Shown: positions 23,263 to 35,333 of the stretch, in pieces
How the letters are laid out: every line of letters starts with the position of its first letter
How positions within the stretch are numbered: position 1 is the stretch's first letter
DNA from: Shinisaurus crocodilurus
Lineage: Eukaryota; Chordata; Lepidosauria; Squamata; Shinisauridae
Assembly: GCA_021292165.1 (NCBI GenBank)
Contig: CM037878.1
Coordinates: forward strand, 232,777,546-232,841,545
Length of the DNA stretch: 64,000 nucleotides
Reading direction: 5' to 3'
The notes under the pieces: model-generated
What the model was told of the DNA's origin: nothing
What the model saw: only the letters and a program-made list of their open reading frames with translations
Databases searched by the model: none
Translations under genes and position numbers: made by a program

Positions 23263-24121
23263 AGACACATTATGCTGTCATTGCGTAACAGAACTGTTTG
23301 GAGCCAAGACAAGAGTTTGTTATGAGGATAAGGATGATCTTATTAGGTCAAGATAATATCAGAAGTCTAAAGTGAAGAAGTATTTTAATAGGATCATACC
23401 ATTTTTTAAAAAACAAACCCAACCCCTAATTAAATGTTCTTTATAAATATTAAGTGCCTTTCATGTCTGGAGAAGCTCATAAAACCTAAGATGAAAACTC
23501 CTTGAATTTTTTAAACACCTTTGAAGAACTTCAACACTATCCTAATATTAGCAAATTACTTGAGCAATTTTTAAACTTGTTAGGATAAAGTCTATCTTAC
23601 TAGTGCATTACCTTGTCTGTAAATGAGAACTTTTCACCAATTAACCAGCAGATCACAAAATGCCTTAGCAGAACATCAAAGGAGTAGCAATAGATACAGC
23701 AAAAATATTTTTCCCCATTTACTATTAATTATTTTGGCTCTAACATTACATAATGAAAAGCTAACAGAATGTAATCCATTAAAGATTACTCTCCAGATAA
23801 CAATCATGTAATTATTTTTGCAGCTGTAAAAGAGATACGTCATTTGGGATTGCCTCAGGCCCTGGCAATCGAACATAAAGTTATAAATTTAAGGATTGCT
23901 TCTCTCCTTTTGAAGATGTATTAAGAGTATAGAGTAATCCAGTACCGTATGTTCCTTTAGTAATCTAAGGGTACATTTTCAGCATGTGTCTCTATTTGGC
24001 AAACTAAATATCATTTGGAAAACAAGAAATTAAAATACGAAAAAAGTGGGACCTACAACAAAATATTGTGGTGTGGAGTGGTTCTCTTCTAACCAGCCAG
24101 ACATGTCCTCATCCAAAGTAC

Positions 24122-25371
24122 TTCATTCAATTAATAAGAAAATAAGAAGAGTCACGCTGGATCAGATAAAGGGTCCATCTAATCCATCATTCTGTTCACA
24201 CAGTGACCAGCCAGCTGCCCACGGGATCCCACAAGCAGGACATGAGTGCAACAGCACCTTCCCATGTTCCCCAGCAACTAGAATACATAGGCATACTGCC
24301 TCTGATACTGGAGGTAGCATATAGCCAATCAGGACTAGTAGCCATTGATAGCCTTATCCTCCATGAATTTGTCCATTCCCCCTTTAAATCTGTCCAAATT
24401 GGTGGCCATCACTACATCCTGTGGAAGTGAATTCTATAGTTTAAATATGTGCTGTGTGAAGAAGTACTTCCTTTTATCTGTCCTGAATTTCCCACCAGTC
24501 AGCTTCATGGGATGACCCCAGGTTCTAGTATTTTGAGAAGGAGAAAAATGTTTCTCTATCCGCTTTCTCCACAGCATGCATAACGTTTTGCACCTCTATC
24601 ATGTTTCCCCTTACTTGCCTTTTTTTCTAAGCTAAACAGTAACAGATGTTGTAACCTTTCCTCATAGGGGAGTTGCTCATTCATCATTGCCCTTAATAAT
24701 TTTAGTTTCCCTTTTCTGCACTTTTTCCAACTATACAACATCCCTTTTTAGGTGCAGTGACCTGAACGGTACACAGTATTCTAAGTGTGGTAGCACCATA
24801 GATTTGTATGCAGGGGGAGTATGATCTTGCAGTTTTATTTTCAATTCCTTTCCTAATTGTGTCTAACATGGAGTTTGCCTTTTTCACAGCAGCTGCACAC
24901 TGGGTCGACATTTTCATCAAGATGTCCACCACAACCACAAAATCTCTTTCTTGGTCAGTCATTGCTAGCTCAGATCCGATCAGCTCATACTTGAAATTGG
25001 GATTTTTTTTGCCCCAAAGTGCATTACTTTACACTTCCTTACATTGAACCACATTTGCCATTTTGATGCCCATTCTCCCAGTTTGGACAGATCTTTTTGG
25101 AGCTCCTCACAATCCCTTTTTGCTTTAACCACCCAAAATAAGTTGGTGTCATCAACAAACTTGGCCACTTCACTGCTCACTCCTAATTCCAGATCATTTA
25201 TGAATAAGTTGAAAAGCATTGGTCCCAATACAGATCCCTGTGGAACCCCACTGTTTACATGTCTCCATTGGCTGAATTTACCATTTATTCCTACCCTCTG
25301 CTTCTTGTTCTTTAACCAGTTACTGATCCATACAAGGATCTTATTCCATGACTGCTAAGTTTGCTCAGGAG
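24122..25371 (-). mobile_element. CR1 LINE, antisense, 3' part
   Basis: Read on the minus strand it holds the C-terminal reverse-transcriptase region (SVGSVLGPMLF-like, FVDDTNLFWVV, GEWASKWQMWFNVRKCKV) and the long CR1 3' UTR ending GACTCTTCTTATTTTCTTAT. The catalytic motif reads FVDD. It joins 25874-26390, from which it is separated by an inserted MITE. Confidence 0.92.
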
Positions 25372-25873
25372 TACGGATGTCACCGTGAATATCGGGGGGC
25401 TGGAGTGAGGCCGAAATTGGCCCCGCTCACAGCCCCCCGATAATCGCGGGCCTACCTTGCCGCCTGCTTGATCCACCGCGCCGCACCGCCCGTGTGGGCT
25501 CCCATCGCATCACTTCCGGCTGTGACACGATGGCCCCTGCGCCAACCCGGCTGAGCCCTGCGCTGACCCGGCAGTTTTGGCGTAGAAACCAAGGCAACAG
25601 GGCTTAAAATGGCCTGTTTTAAGCCCAGACCCCAGTTGCCCTGGTTTCTACGCCAAAACCACGGCGCAGGGTTCAGCCGGGTCGGCACAGGGCCCATCGC
25701 ATCACAGCCGGAAGTGACGTGACGGGAGCTCGCGCGAGTGGCAAGGCTGCCCGAGCAGCGCGGAGAGTGGGCAGAGATCCCCTCTGCACTGCGGAGAATC
25801 CAAGGATCGGGGCGGGGCTGCTCGCCGAGGAGAGGCAAGATGCCCCCCCCAAAAGGTACGAAACCCACCACTA
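25372..25873. mobile_element. GC-rich palindromic MITE inserted in CR1, 502 bp
   Basis: The duplicated target CTCAGGAG lies at 25364-25371 and 25874-25881, and CR1 continues on either side. The core is a large hairpin: GTTTTGGCGTAGAAACC on the left arm and GGTTTCTACGCCAAAAC on the right, with outer pairs such as CTTCCGGCTGTGA/TCACAGCCGGAAG. The outermost ends (TACGGATG / TAGTGGTG on complement) are only weakly inverted. The 8-bp target fits hAT. Confidence 0.85.
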
Positions 25874-26390
25874 CTCAGGAGTCTTTGGTCTTTTGAAAGT
25901 CCAAGTAAACAATATCTACCAGATCACCCCGTCCACATGTTTATTAACACTCTCAAAGAACTCCAAAATGTTGGTGAGACAGGACTTACCTTTGCGGAAG
26001 CCTTGTTGATTCTTTCTCAGCAGGGCTTCTCCTTCTATATGCTTACTGATTTTATCTTTAATAATGCTTTCAACCAATTTACCCAGAACAGACATTAAGC
26101 TAATTGGCCTGAAATTTCTCGGATCCACCCAGATCCTTTTTTAAAAATTGGAGTTACATTGGCCATTCTCCAGTCTTCTAGAACAGAGGCTGATCTTAGG
26201 GACATGTTACATATTTTTGTTAGAAGATCAGCAATTGCATATTTGAGTTCTTTAAGAACTCTAGGATGGATACCATCTGGGTCCAGTGATTTATTGACTT
26301 TCAATTCATCAATAAGGTCGAAAACTTCATCCTTTGTCACCACTATTTGCCTCAATTCCCCCTCAGTTTTCTGTTCTCTCCATCAACAGG
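25874..26390 (-). mobile_element. CR1 LINE, antisense, 5' part of the same copy
   Basis: On the minus strand it codes for VTKDEVFDLIDELKVNKS, LDPDGIHPRVLKEL and, after a frameshift, DPRNFRPISLMSVLGKLVES and QQGFRKGKSCLTNILEFF. It then reaches the first catalytic motif (YLDFQK), just after which the MITE interrupts it. The copy is 5'-truncated near 26390. Confidence 0.92.
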
Positions 26391-27069
26391 CACTCAGCAA
26401 TCCATGGCTACTGAGCACGTTCAGTCCTCAGTAGTCTTTTTTTGAGGGGTGGGATGCCCCTTTTATATTTATTTTAATAAAATAATCCCCCCTTAAAGAG
26501 TGTTTCTATTTCTACAAACCTTGGGGGTTCCCCAAACCTTGCCAAAACTTCCCTCATGTGCATGGATAGTGCCATTTTGGCTGTATAAAGATCAGTACTT
26601 GGAGAACAAATCTGCTATTAGTATACAGGATGGAGCAGCAATCAATCAAATGACTTTGATACTCTTCCTTGTACCTTTGACCTTCTCAACAGATCCTGTG
26701 TACAGCTCCACTTCATTTGAAGGAATACAGTCATGTATTTCTTTTTTTTTAATTGTATGATTCCTCTCTGACATAAATGGCATTCAGGATGACTTAACAA
26801 TAATTAGTTAAACAATCAAAAGCTGTCATAGTTAAAACAAAAAGAGAAGGTTCAAAATATGCAAATACATAGCAAATAATATTGTTCAAATAAGAGACCC
26901 AAACTATCAGCCAAGGTGAGGCAAAAACTAGACAAAAGATTAAACAAACACCAACCAAAGGTCTGGGTAAACTGACTTCTCCTGACACCCAAGAGATAGT
27001 AAAGAAGGTGCATAGTGAACCTCCACAAGTGAGGGCACCCATAGATATGACCTCCAATGATGATCTCTG

Positions 27070-27195
27070 CTGGTAGGCATATTCATGTACAATCAGGCAA
27101 TCCTTCAGATACCTAGTCCTAGACTATTTAGGGCTTTAAAGATCAAGCACCTTGAATTATGCCCAGAAATTGGGAGCCACTGAAAACCATTACTT
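27070..27195 (-). mobile_element. L2-like fragment, antisense
   Basis: Contains TTTAGGGCTTTAAAGATCAA followed by GCACCTTGAATTATGCCCAG, a recognisable antisense L2-type segment. It is short and decayed. Confidence 0.45.
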
Positions 27196-27320
27196 CAAGA
27201 GTGGGCAACTTGAGGCTGTCCAGATGGTTTAGCCTACAACTCCTATTAGCCCTAACATGGTGAGATATGTTGGGAGGTGTAGGCCAGAACATCTGGAGGG
27301 ACACAAGTTGCCCTCCCCTG
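27196..27320. mobile_element. Palindromic hAT-like MITE, degraded
   Basis: The left arm CAAGAGTGGGCAACTTGAGG is the inverted partner of a right end reading CAGGGGAGGGCAACTTGTGT on the complement; both arms contain CCAGATG and CCTACA(A/C)CTCC. No clear target duplication. Confidence 0.65.
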
Positions 27321-27339
27321 CTATAAGTAAAGGTATGAG

Positions 27340-28795
27340 TTCAAGTTACCAGGTCAGATGAATTGCATGCTAGGGTGTCAAAGAGGATAGTGGATGGACT
27401 CTCAGAAACTCTTATGTATTATCTTTGCAAATTCCTGGAGAATGGGTACCGGAGGACTGGCGGAGGGCAAATGTTGCCCAATGTTTCAAAAAAGGCAACA
27501 AGGACGATCTGGGGAACTATAGACCAGTCAGTCTATCAATTTATGAAAAGATTCTAGAGCAGATTATAAAGCACTCAGTCGGTAGGCACCTTGATCCTAA
27601 TGCAGTGATCACTGGATGATAGCATGGATTTGTCAAGAACAAGTCCTGTCAGATTAACCTTATTTTATTTTTTGATCCTTAGTAGAACGTGGAAATACTG
27701 TGAACATAACATATCTTGACTTCAACAAGGTATTTAACAAAGGATCCCATGATATCCTGATCATAGAAGCTAATTAAGTGTGGGTTGGATGGAATTACTA
27801 CTAGGTGGATCCACAGCTAGCTGGAGAACTGTACTCAAAGAGTGGTTCTTCATTAAATTGGAGGGAGGTCTCGAGTGGGGTGCCACAGGACTCAGTACTG
27901 GGCCCTGTACTCTTCAGCATTTTTATTAATGACTTGGAGGAAGAGGTGGGGGGAACGACACAAAATTTGGTGGGATAGTTAATAACTTAGAAGACTGAAA
28001 TACAATTCAAAATGATCTTGATAGGTTACAAAATTGAGCAGAAATAACAGAATGAAATTTGACTGAGAAAATTGCAAAGTTCTTCATTTAAGAAAGATTA
28101 ATCTAATGCACAAGTATAAGATGGGGGATACCTGGCTTGACAATAGTATGTATAAAAAAGATCTTGTTTTTGTAGTTGATCACAAGCTGAATATGAGCCA
28201 GCAGTGTGATATGGCTACAAAAAAGGGAAATGCAATTTTAGGTTGCATCTACAGAAGGAAAGTTGATAAATGATGGGAAGTTATCGTTCTACTCTACTCT
28301 ACACTGGTCAGATGTCACTCAAATACCATTTCCAGTTCTGGATACCACACTTTAAAAAGGACTCAGATCAGTTGGAACAAGTTCACAGAAGGGCAACGAA
28401 GATGATCAAGTCTGATGAGGAAAGATTGAAGGAACTGGGTATGTTTAGCCTTGAGAAGAGAAGAGAAGACTAAGGGGTGAGGGGTATGATAGCACTTTTC
28501 AAGTACCTAAAGGCACATCACACAGAAGAGGGCTGCAACCTGTTCTTTATCATCCAAGATGAAATAATGGGCTTAAGGAAGGCAGATTTCAGTCGAACAT
28601 CAGGAAAAAAAGTCGTAACTGTCAGAGCACTCAGACATTGGAACCAACTGCCATAGGAGGTGGTGGGTTCTCTATCACTGGAGGTATTCAAGCAAAGACT
28701 AGACAGGGATGCTTTAAACTGGATTCCTGCTCTGAGCAGGGCATTGGATTCAATGGCCTAAATGGCCCCTTCCAACTCTATGATTCTATAATATA
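27340..28795 (+). mobile_element. CR1 LINE, decayed, with 3' end
   Basis: Coding traces in order: FLENGYRRTGG/EDWRRANVAQCFKKGNK, LGNYRPVSLSIYEKILEQII, FVKNKSC, and late pieces including HRRATKMIK and [12 protein letters not shown]. Stops and frameshifts are frequent. It ends with CAACTCTATGATTCTATAAT, the CR1-type 3' terminus also seen at 40620-40650. Confidence 0.9.
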
Positions 28796-30630
28796 TTCAT
28801 GGTGGTGGTGAGCCACTGATGACTGCCTAGTTATCATGTTATTTGGAAGTTGAAAATTCGAAAGACTTTTTAAAGGCAGCCAGTACAATAATAAGGCCTG
28901 GATATTACTAAGGAACGGATAGCCATGGCAAGGTTATTACCTGTCGGAGGAGAGAAAGTATGAGATACATAGTGACTGATACAGGTTAAAAGAAATAGGG
29001 CAGACATCTAGGGGAGAAGACAGCTGTAAAACACATAAAAAGGCAGCTTGCAGTACATTGTTCAGCACACTGTGAGACTATCTTCACAATTGGAGATGGG
29101 AAAGCACACAAGCAAATCAAACACTGAAATTGTCAGTCTTGTTTCCCACCTCCTTCTGGTCTAGTTGGGGGAAATGAACAAAGAAAGCACACTGCAGCTG
29201 AGATGGAGAAATGTACATCTCGGGCACCCAGTATTGTTACCTTTCCACAGCTGGAGCAAGAGGAGGCAAAAGAAAGGGAGGAAAGGAGAGGCAGGATTGA
29301 TGCTTTTTGGTATGCTTGCCTGTCAGTTCAATAGGAAAGGCGTATTTGCTGTCTCTTTATGTATTGCAGCTGCCTTTGCCATAGATGGAGGAACTACAAA
29401 AAAATTCAGCTGCTTTATAGCAAGATCCCCTTTTCATTAAAAATAAATAAATCCATTTGTCATTCTATCAAATCTTTTTCCAACTGGCTGTTAGCAGGGT
29501 GATTCTCCTAGATGAATCAATTATACAACAATTGTACTATAAATTATAATACTATGTTTCTGATTAATATATTGTTACTTTACTTTCTAAGGAGATTGTC
29601 CTTCCTTAGCTGGTTTTTTTTAAAAAGGTACTGTAGCCCACTTACAAAATATGAAGGGATCTAATATGAAAAAATTTCTTCATTAAAATTCTTGGTCACC
29701 CCCTTTACTCTTCATTTTGAAAAGAAACAGATCTCAGTGAATATATAAGTTTCTTCAGATAAAAATGTGGCAATAGCAAGTTGCATGAGGCACACAATAA
29801 ATAACATAATGGTACTTTTATGGCATGGGAGCTGCTGCAGTGCAGCTATTTCCTGTGCCAATTGGGTAACTCTGGAGGAGTTCATGACACAGCTCCTTCC
29901 TAGGCAACGTGGGGTGCTGGTTGCAGCTCCCATGGCGAAAAGGTAACAATAGAATGGATTTTTAGACATTAAAAAAAACCATTGCTTACAGGGGTAAAAT
30001 ATTTTTTTAATATTTCTCTATTTTCATATCATGATAGTAATTTTTCCCCTTCTGATTCATTTAGGGCAGCTTTCAACCACATTAAAATATTAATTCAAAA
30101 ATTTAGAATATCAGTAATAAAAAAAAGAAAAAACCTACAACTAAAAAAATATCCAGAAACACAATGCTGTGATGTACTTAACTATAACTATCAGCCCATC
30201 CTAATGTCGTTGTATGTGTGTGTATGAAAAAGGTTGAAATCTGAGGGACTACAGGATCAATTCCACCGCCTAATGGATACATTCTGGACCCCCTGCAGGA
30301 AATCCCCCTCCCTTTCCCATGCTTTTGGAACAGCTCTTAGGATGAGAGACAGGCATGCAAGTCAGAGAAGAAACCTTCTTGCTGTCATACCTCAATCTCA
30401 TTAGCATTCCTATGCCTTCGCTAGCAGGAAGACACAAAGAAAGGTAGACAGTCTGCACAATGCCAATGACAGGAAGGCTACACACTGCAATCTCAATCTC
30501 CAGTACTTACTATTTTCCAGAGAGGGTAGGAGAAATTGAAATGTGAGAACAAGAGGAAGAAATCCTTCTGTCACTGATCCACCATCATTGACAGACAGAC
30601 AGCATTTTATTGGTCCCGTACAACTTAGAG

Positions 30631-30823
30631 AGGCTGTAGCTCAGTAGTAGAGCTCATGCTTTGCATGCCAAAGGTCCCAGGTTCAATCCCAAGCATCTCC
30701 AGGTAGGGCAAGGAAAGAATCCTACCTGAGCCGCTGGGGAGCTGCTGCCAGTCAGTGTCAACAATACTGGGCTAGATGGATCAAGGGTCTGACTCAGTAT
30801 AAAGCAGCTTCCTATGTTACTAT
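30631..30823 (+). mobile_element. tRNA-Ala-type SINE with CR1-like 3' end
   Basis: The 5' part resembles tRNA-Ala: GGCTGTAGCTCAGTAGTAGA (A box) and GGTTCAATCCC (B box), with TTTGCATGC in the anticodon position. The second part resembles the CR1 3' end: CTGGGCTAGATGGATCAAGG, then CAGCTTCCTATGTTACTATG. There is no coding sequence and it is not a functional tRNA gene, since extra sequence follows and acceptor-stem pairing is lost. Confidence 0.85.
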
Positions 30824-30839
30824 GTCTGCTAGGTTGTAA

Positions 30840-30925
30840 TAGAAAAACTGAAGCCGCCCTGAGAGCCGTTTTTTGGTAGAAAGGCAGAGTACAAATAAAA
30901 TAAAATAAAATAAAAACATAAATAA
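30840..30925 (+). mobile_element. LINE or SINE tail fragment
   Basis: AAGCCGCCCTGAGAGCCG, then GTAGAAAGGCAGAGTACAAA and a TAAAA-rich tail. It resembles the L2-like tails elsewhere and directly follows the tRNA-Ala-type SINE. Confidence 0.5.
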
Positions 30926-31094
30926 AGACTAGCATTTACTAGATTCTGCTCTATTCTACATGTCTCTGCAACTTATCTTTTGGGCTTGCCCTTGACTCCA
31001 CCCATGATTCTGTCTGCCTTGCTCTGGTGTTAATATTTTGGAATAAAAAGGTACGATTCCTGTTTTGGTCCTTGCAACTACCTAGTCAATCCTT

Positions 31095-31310
31095 TTTAAT
31101 GGCTACTAGTCATGATGGCTATATAATATCTCCAGGATCAGAGGCAGCATGCGTCTGAATACCTGTGTCGCTGGGGAACAACAGTGGGAGAGGGCTATTG
31201 CCTTCATGTTCTGCTTTGGGCTTCCTATTGGGCCACCTGGTTGGCCACTGTGAGAAAGAGGATGCTGGACTAGGCAGGCCGCAGGGCTCTTCTTGTGCTC
31301 TTATATTATA
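31095..31310 (+). mobile_element. CR1 LINE 3' end
   Basis: Begins TTTTTAATGGCTACTAGTCA, passes through CCACCTGGTTGGCCACTGTG and GATGCTGGACTAGGCAGGCC, and ends GGGCTCTTCTTGTGCTCTTA. This is the second CR1 3'-end type, the same as at 42480-42727. Confidence 0.85.
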
Positions 31311-32710
31311 TTCTCTTGAACTCAACCTCTGGATGTGCCATTTTCCTATCATTGTTATAAAGAGCAAATGGATACTAGCTTGATCTGTATTTTTTCTGCT
31401 GCCCCACCCCCGCTCTACTACTACCTGTGATCAATTCATTGTGAACAACTGCTGCGAACAGAATTGCGGCACGGTGCCATCATGGAAGAAATTATAGGTT
31501 AATAGACACTAGAAGAACTTTTGAAGAGTGACTTTCTTTCTCAACTCAGGGGTTATAGGCTATCTTTGATAAGTATCCTTCTTCACTGTGGTATTTTATA
31601 TAACTGCAGCATTTTATTTTAAAGTTTAAATTGTACCATGTTAAATGTTACTATAATAAAATCCTTGTTTTCTTAAATAACAGTAGATTTTGATGGCTGG
31701 AAGAACTCCAGGACTACATTCTTCCATTACTCTTATTTTAAGCCTTTCCCCTGCTTTTCTTTCTTCTTCTTTTTTTTTTACAGTTTATAGAGGAGATTGT
31801 ATAGACCTTTAATCGCTTGAGAAAAATACCAACAATTGTTCAGTGAAACAATGTTCTTTTTCTGAACATTGCAAATATCCTGGAATGAGTGTAAAAGAAA
31901 GGGGAAAAAACTGAAAGGAAAAGTAGTAGATCTAGTGTTAAAAAGAAAAGAAGATATAGTGAACAATCAAGGTGGCCAAACTAGTGGGGATTTACTGCCT
32001 TCCTCCTTATTGTCTTTTAGAGAGAGCATCTTTATTCAAACATACTTTTAATACCTTATTCTGTAGCTGTTTTTAATGATTTTAATGACGGCTGTTTTAA
32101 ATTATTGTTTGTTGTAATTTGTATTTTTCATATGGTTATTTATTATTTACAGTATTATTATGTCCCTTTTTATATGTTTTTCTGCCATTGAGTAGAAACA
32201 TTAAAATAATAATAAGAGCACTAACCACTTTTCTTAGTTTAACCTAAGTGAAAGATCACAGGTTTCAGGTACTGATATCAAAAACAAAATGCCTCCTGGG
32301 CGATCACAGGCAGAAATTTTCTTTTTTAAAATTTCTTAACAATCATAATGGGATACAATAAAAAGCTCACAGTGTGTGTTTTACAATATATGTCTCTGTT
32401 TCTCATTATAAAAGCAATAACAAGAAACATAACATTCTTATAAACCAGACAACGGCACATAACTATTTCCAAAGAGGACACTCACAATATTGAAAAGAAA
32501 ATTTGTCTTAATGTCCAAACTTGTGCCAAAGATGATGGCAATTTATAGTTGTTATCTATCTTGTTTGCAAAATAAATAAAGGGTTGCCATGTCATATAAA
32601 AGGCCTCTGGTTTTGTCTGTTCTTTCTGTAGTTTGAGTGAATGTGTAAGCTTTTCTGCTATAGCTACCGTATATGCCAGATCTTTTGGCCAAACCTCCAG
32701 CGGGGGGGGG

Positions 32711-32840
32711 GGAGCATTCTAAGCACTCCAGATGTTTTAGCTTAAGATTCCCAATATCCTCAGCATTGGTTATGCTGGCTAGGGTTGATAAGAGTTGTAG
32801 GCTAAAACATCTGGAGGGCCACGAGTTACACACCTCTGCT
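32711..32840. mobile_element. Palindromic hAT-like MITE, degraded
   Basis: Both arms contain CTCCAGATGTTTTAGCTTA-like sequence in inverted order, around a centre with GCTGGCTAGGG. It resembles 27196-27320. A run of G precedes it. Confidence 0.6.
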
Positions 32841-34084
32841 TTGGGGGAAGACCACCTTGGATCTGGATATTAGCCCCAGAATAAAAAAAAATCTTCTCTT
32901 CTCTATCTCAGAAATAATACCATTCCAGGTGTGAATTGCTCAAACTCCATCTTTCCACAGAGCAGTAGTTCAGGGAGGGGAAAATTTTTATGGGTTCCCA
33001 GTTGGGGAAGGAAAGTTTAAACCCAGTGCTGCCTCTAGGTTTTTGAGGAGCCTTGGGCAAGATACCTTCATTTTGGGATATATATTTTTCCCCCAAAAAA
33101 GCAGGATAAACATATATTAAATGAATGAATGAATAGTAAATGTGGATTTATACTGCTGTATTAAATATAATATTTTAGCCTTAGAATACTATTATTATAT
33201 TTAGATTAGAGATTTACCAATGTAAATAAAACACTTTCTTTAGGAGTATAAATTAATGAATATATTAAGAAATTAATATGCACCATGGAAGGTTATTATT
33301 GAAATTTGGTAAGCAAAAGGATGAAGAACTTTAAAAGATACTCAACATGTTTGGCTAGAAAAATGTGTAGCCAAAAGAATTATCCCAGTCCTGTTGCAAG
33401 ACAATAGAACTCTCTCATTTTTAGGATTTCATCTTCCGATTGAATGGACAAGAAGAAACACACTAAATAAACTGGGGGTAGATGCAAGACACACATGGTA
33501 GGTACACATGGCTTCAAATTACATTTCAAAAAAAGTTCTCCAAAATAGTCAGAGAAATATTCTACAGTGAATTTACACTATCTGAGTTTTCTCAGACATA
33601 AATTCTCAGCTATATTTTCAGTTGTACAAGAAAGCCACTGAACGTAGGAAAAAATATTATCTGTTCTGCAAAATTAATATACAGCTAAATGATACAAAAT
33701 ATAAAATATGCATACAACATTCAGTAGCATGGAGTAGCTACAATGCAGGGACAGTAATCAAAATATTAAATATAATTCCATTATTTCAATATACTTACTG
33801 GAATATTGATTCCCAATTTTATTCCAATTTAACATATAGAGTCTAAGGCCACACTTCTCAGAAATGAGCCAGGCATCTCTAGGGTAGGGGTGACTTCCAG
33901 TAAATTACAGAGTAGAGTTGCTTGTTACTCAGATTCTTGCTAAGAATACTAGACTAGTTAGATGTTGATTTGATCCAGCAAGACACTTGGTAAGCTTCCT
34001 GAGTGTATACTCAGGATCACTGAATACAGACTAGTTATATTTTAAAAGTTAAAGGACTATAAATATATGAATATATTAACAAAT

Positions 34085-34470
34085 GGGCAGCATGATCCAA
34101 TGTGGCTGCCCGTAACCCTCTGAACTCAGCGGATTACGTGCATCCTATCGATTCAGCCGTCTATGTCTTCTGGCCCTGCATGTGAGGAGGTCAGGCTCAG
34201 GCACCGTCAGGATACATTGTATCCTGGCGGAGCCTCACTCCTCCTTCTCTCCTCCCCTCCCACAAACCTCTGCCTCCAAGGTCGTTCTTACAACCTCGCA
34301 GCTGGCGTGGAAAAAACCATGCTGGCTGCAAGGTTGAAGGGAAGACATTCTGAGGTCAGAGTCCCAGCTCCAACCTCAGAGCACGCTTCTGAGGTCAGAG
34401 CAGAGACTTCAGCCTCTCCTATGGTTAGACAGCGTTGGTCTAGCGGCCAAAGGATTGTGCCCATAATCTA
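34085..34470. repeat. Unclassified GC-richer repeat
   Basis: Read on the complement it starts GGGCACAATCCTTTGGCCGC, followed by TAGACCAACGCTGTCTAACC and GACTCTGACCTCAGAATG. Part of it recurs at 14683-14815. A 115-codon open frame in it resembles no protein I know. Confidence 0.45.
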
Positions 34471-34509
34471 TAAAGTGAAAGACCTTTGCTTTATAAATTT
34501 AACTCATTA

Positions 34510-34760
34510 GATTTATTTATTTATTTATTTATTTATTACATTTATGCCCCGCCTTTTTTCCTACAAGGAACTCAAGGCGGCTTACATAATCCTCCTCCTC
34601 CTCTCCGTTTTATCCTCACAACAACCCTGTGACGTAGGTTAGGCTGAGAGGCAGTGACTGGCCCAAAGTCACCCAGTGAGTTTCATGGCTGAGCGGGGAC
34701 TAGAACCCGGATCTCCTGAGTCCCAGTCCAACACTCTAACCACTACACCACACTGGCTCT
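34510..34760 (-). mobile_element. SINE (tRNA-derived, L2-tailed), near full length
   Basis: Read on the minus strand: AGAGCCAGTGTGGTGTAGTG, then GTTAGAGTGTTGGACTGGGA (A box), CCGGGTTCTAGTCCCCGCTC (B box), a conserved body with GGGTTGTTGTGAGGATAAAA, the tail GCCTTGAGTTCCTTGTAGG, and ATAAATAAATAA repeats. This is the best complete copy for defining the family. Confidence 0.92.
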
Positions 34761-35187
34761 ATTTAACCATGCAGAAACACAAACATACATTTTTGCCAGC
34801 TGTCATGCTCTGTGTGTGACTACATTTTCCCAGGTGAGCTGGGTAAGTTGTGGCACCTCATTCTGTGGAACTCTCTCCTCTTATCTGTTTGCCTGGCACT
34901 AAATTGGAAGCTCTTTAGAAGTCAGGTGAACACACTCCCCCCCCCCCGGGCTTTTAATGGAGTTTCGTGTGTTTTACTGCTATTAACTACTCCGGTGATG
35001 GTTGCAGCAGGTTGTCATCTTTAATTGTTATTGTGTATAGAATGCTGTTAAGCCACCTTGGGAATCATAGTGTGAAACAGGAAGTAACAAGGTTTTAAAC
35101 AAATATAAAAGTAGGATATACGGTACAACATAAATTTTGATATTCCCACCTACTAGAAGTAAACCAACATTTCACAACAACTATAAC

Positions 35188-35333
35188 CAGGGCTTTTTTT
35201 CTGGTGGAACTCACCGGAACTGAGTTCCAGCACCTTTTCTTCTATTAATTGCATTACAATTTAATCGCCATCTACTCCCGAAGAAATGTAATCCAAGAGT
35301 TCCAGTACCCTTTTCTCCAGAAAAAAAGCACTG
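35188..35333. mobile_element. hAT-type MITE, 146 bp
   Basis: The exact 8-bp target duplication ACTATAAC flanks it (35180-35187 and 35334-35341). The ends are inverted: CAGGGCTTTTTTTCTGG and, on the complement, CAGTGCTTTTTTTCTGG. A second copy of the same length lies at 61596-61741 in the opposite orientation. Confidence 0.9.

Noticed and set aside
25452..25871. 139-codon open frame on the minus strand
   Set aside because: Entirely inside the GC-rich palindromic MITE; open only because of base composition.
34163..34510. 115-codon open frame on the plus strand
   Set aside because: Within an unclassified repeat, with no domain or family resemblance.
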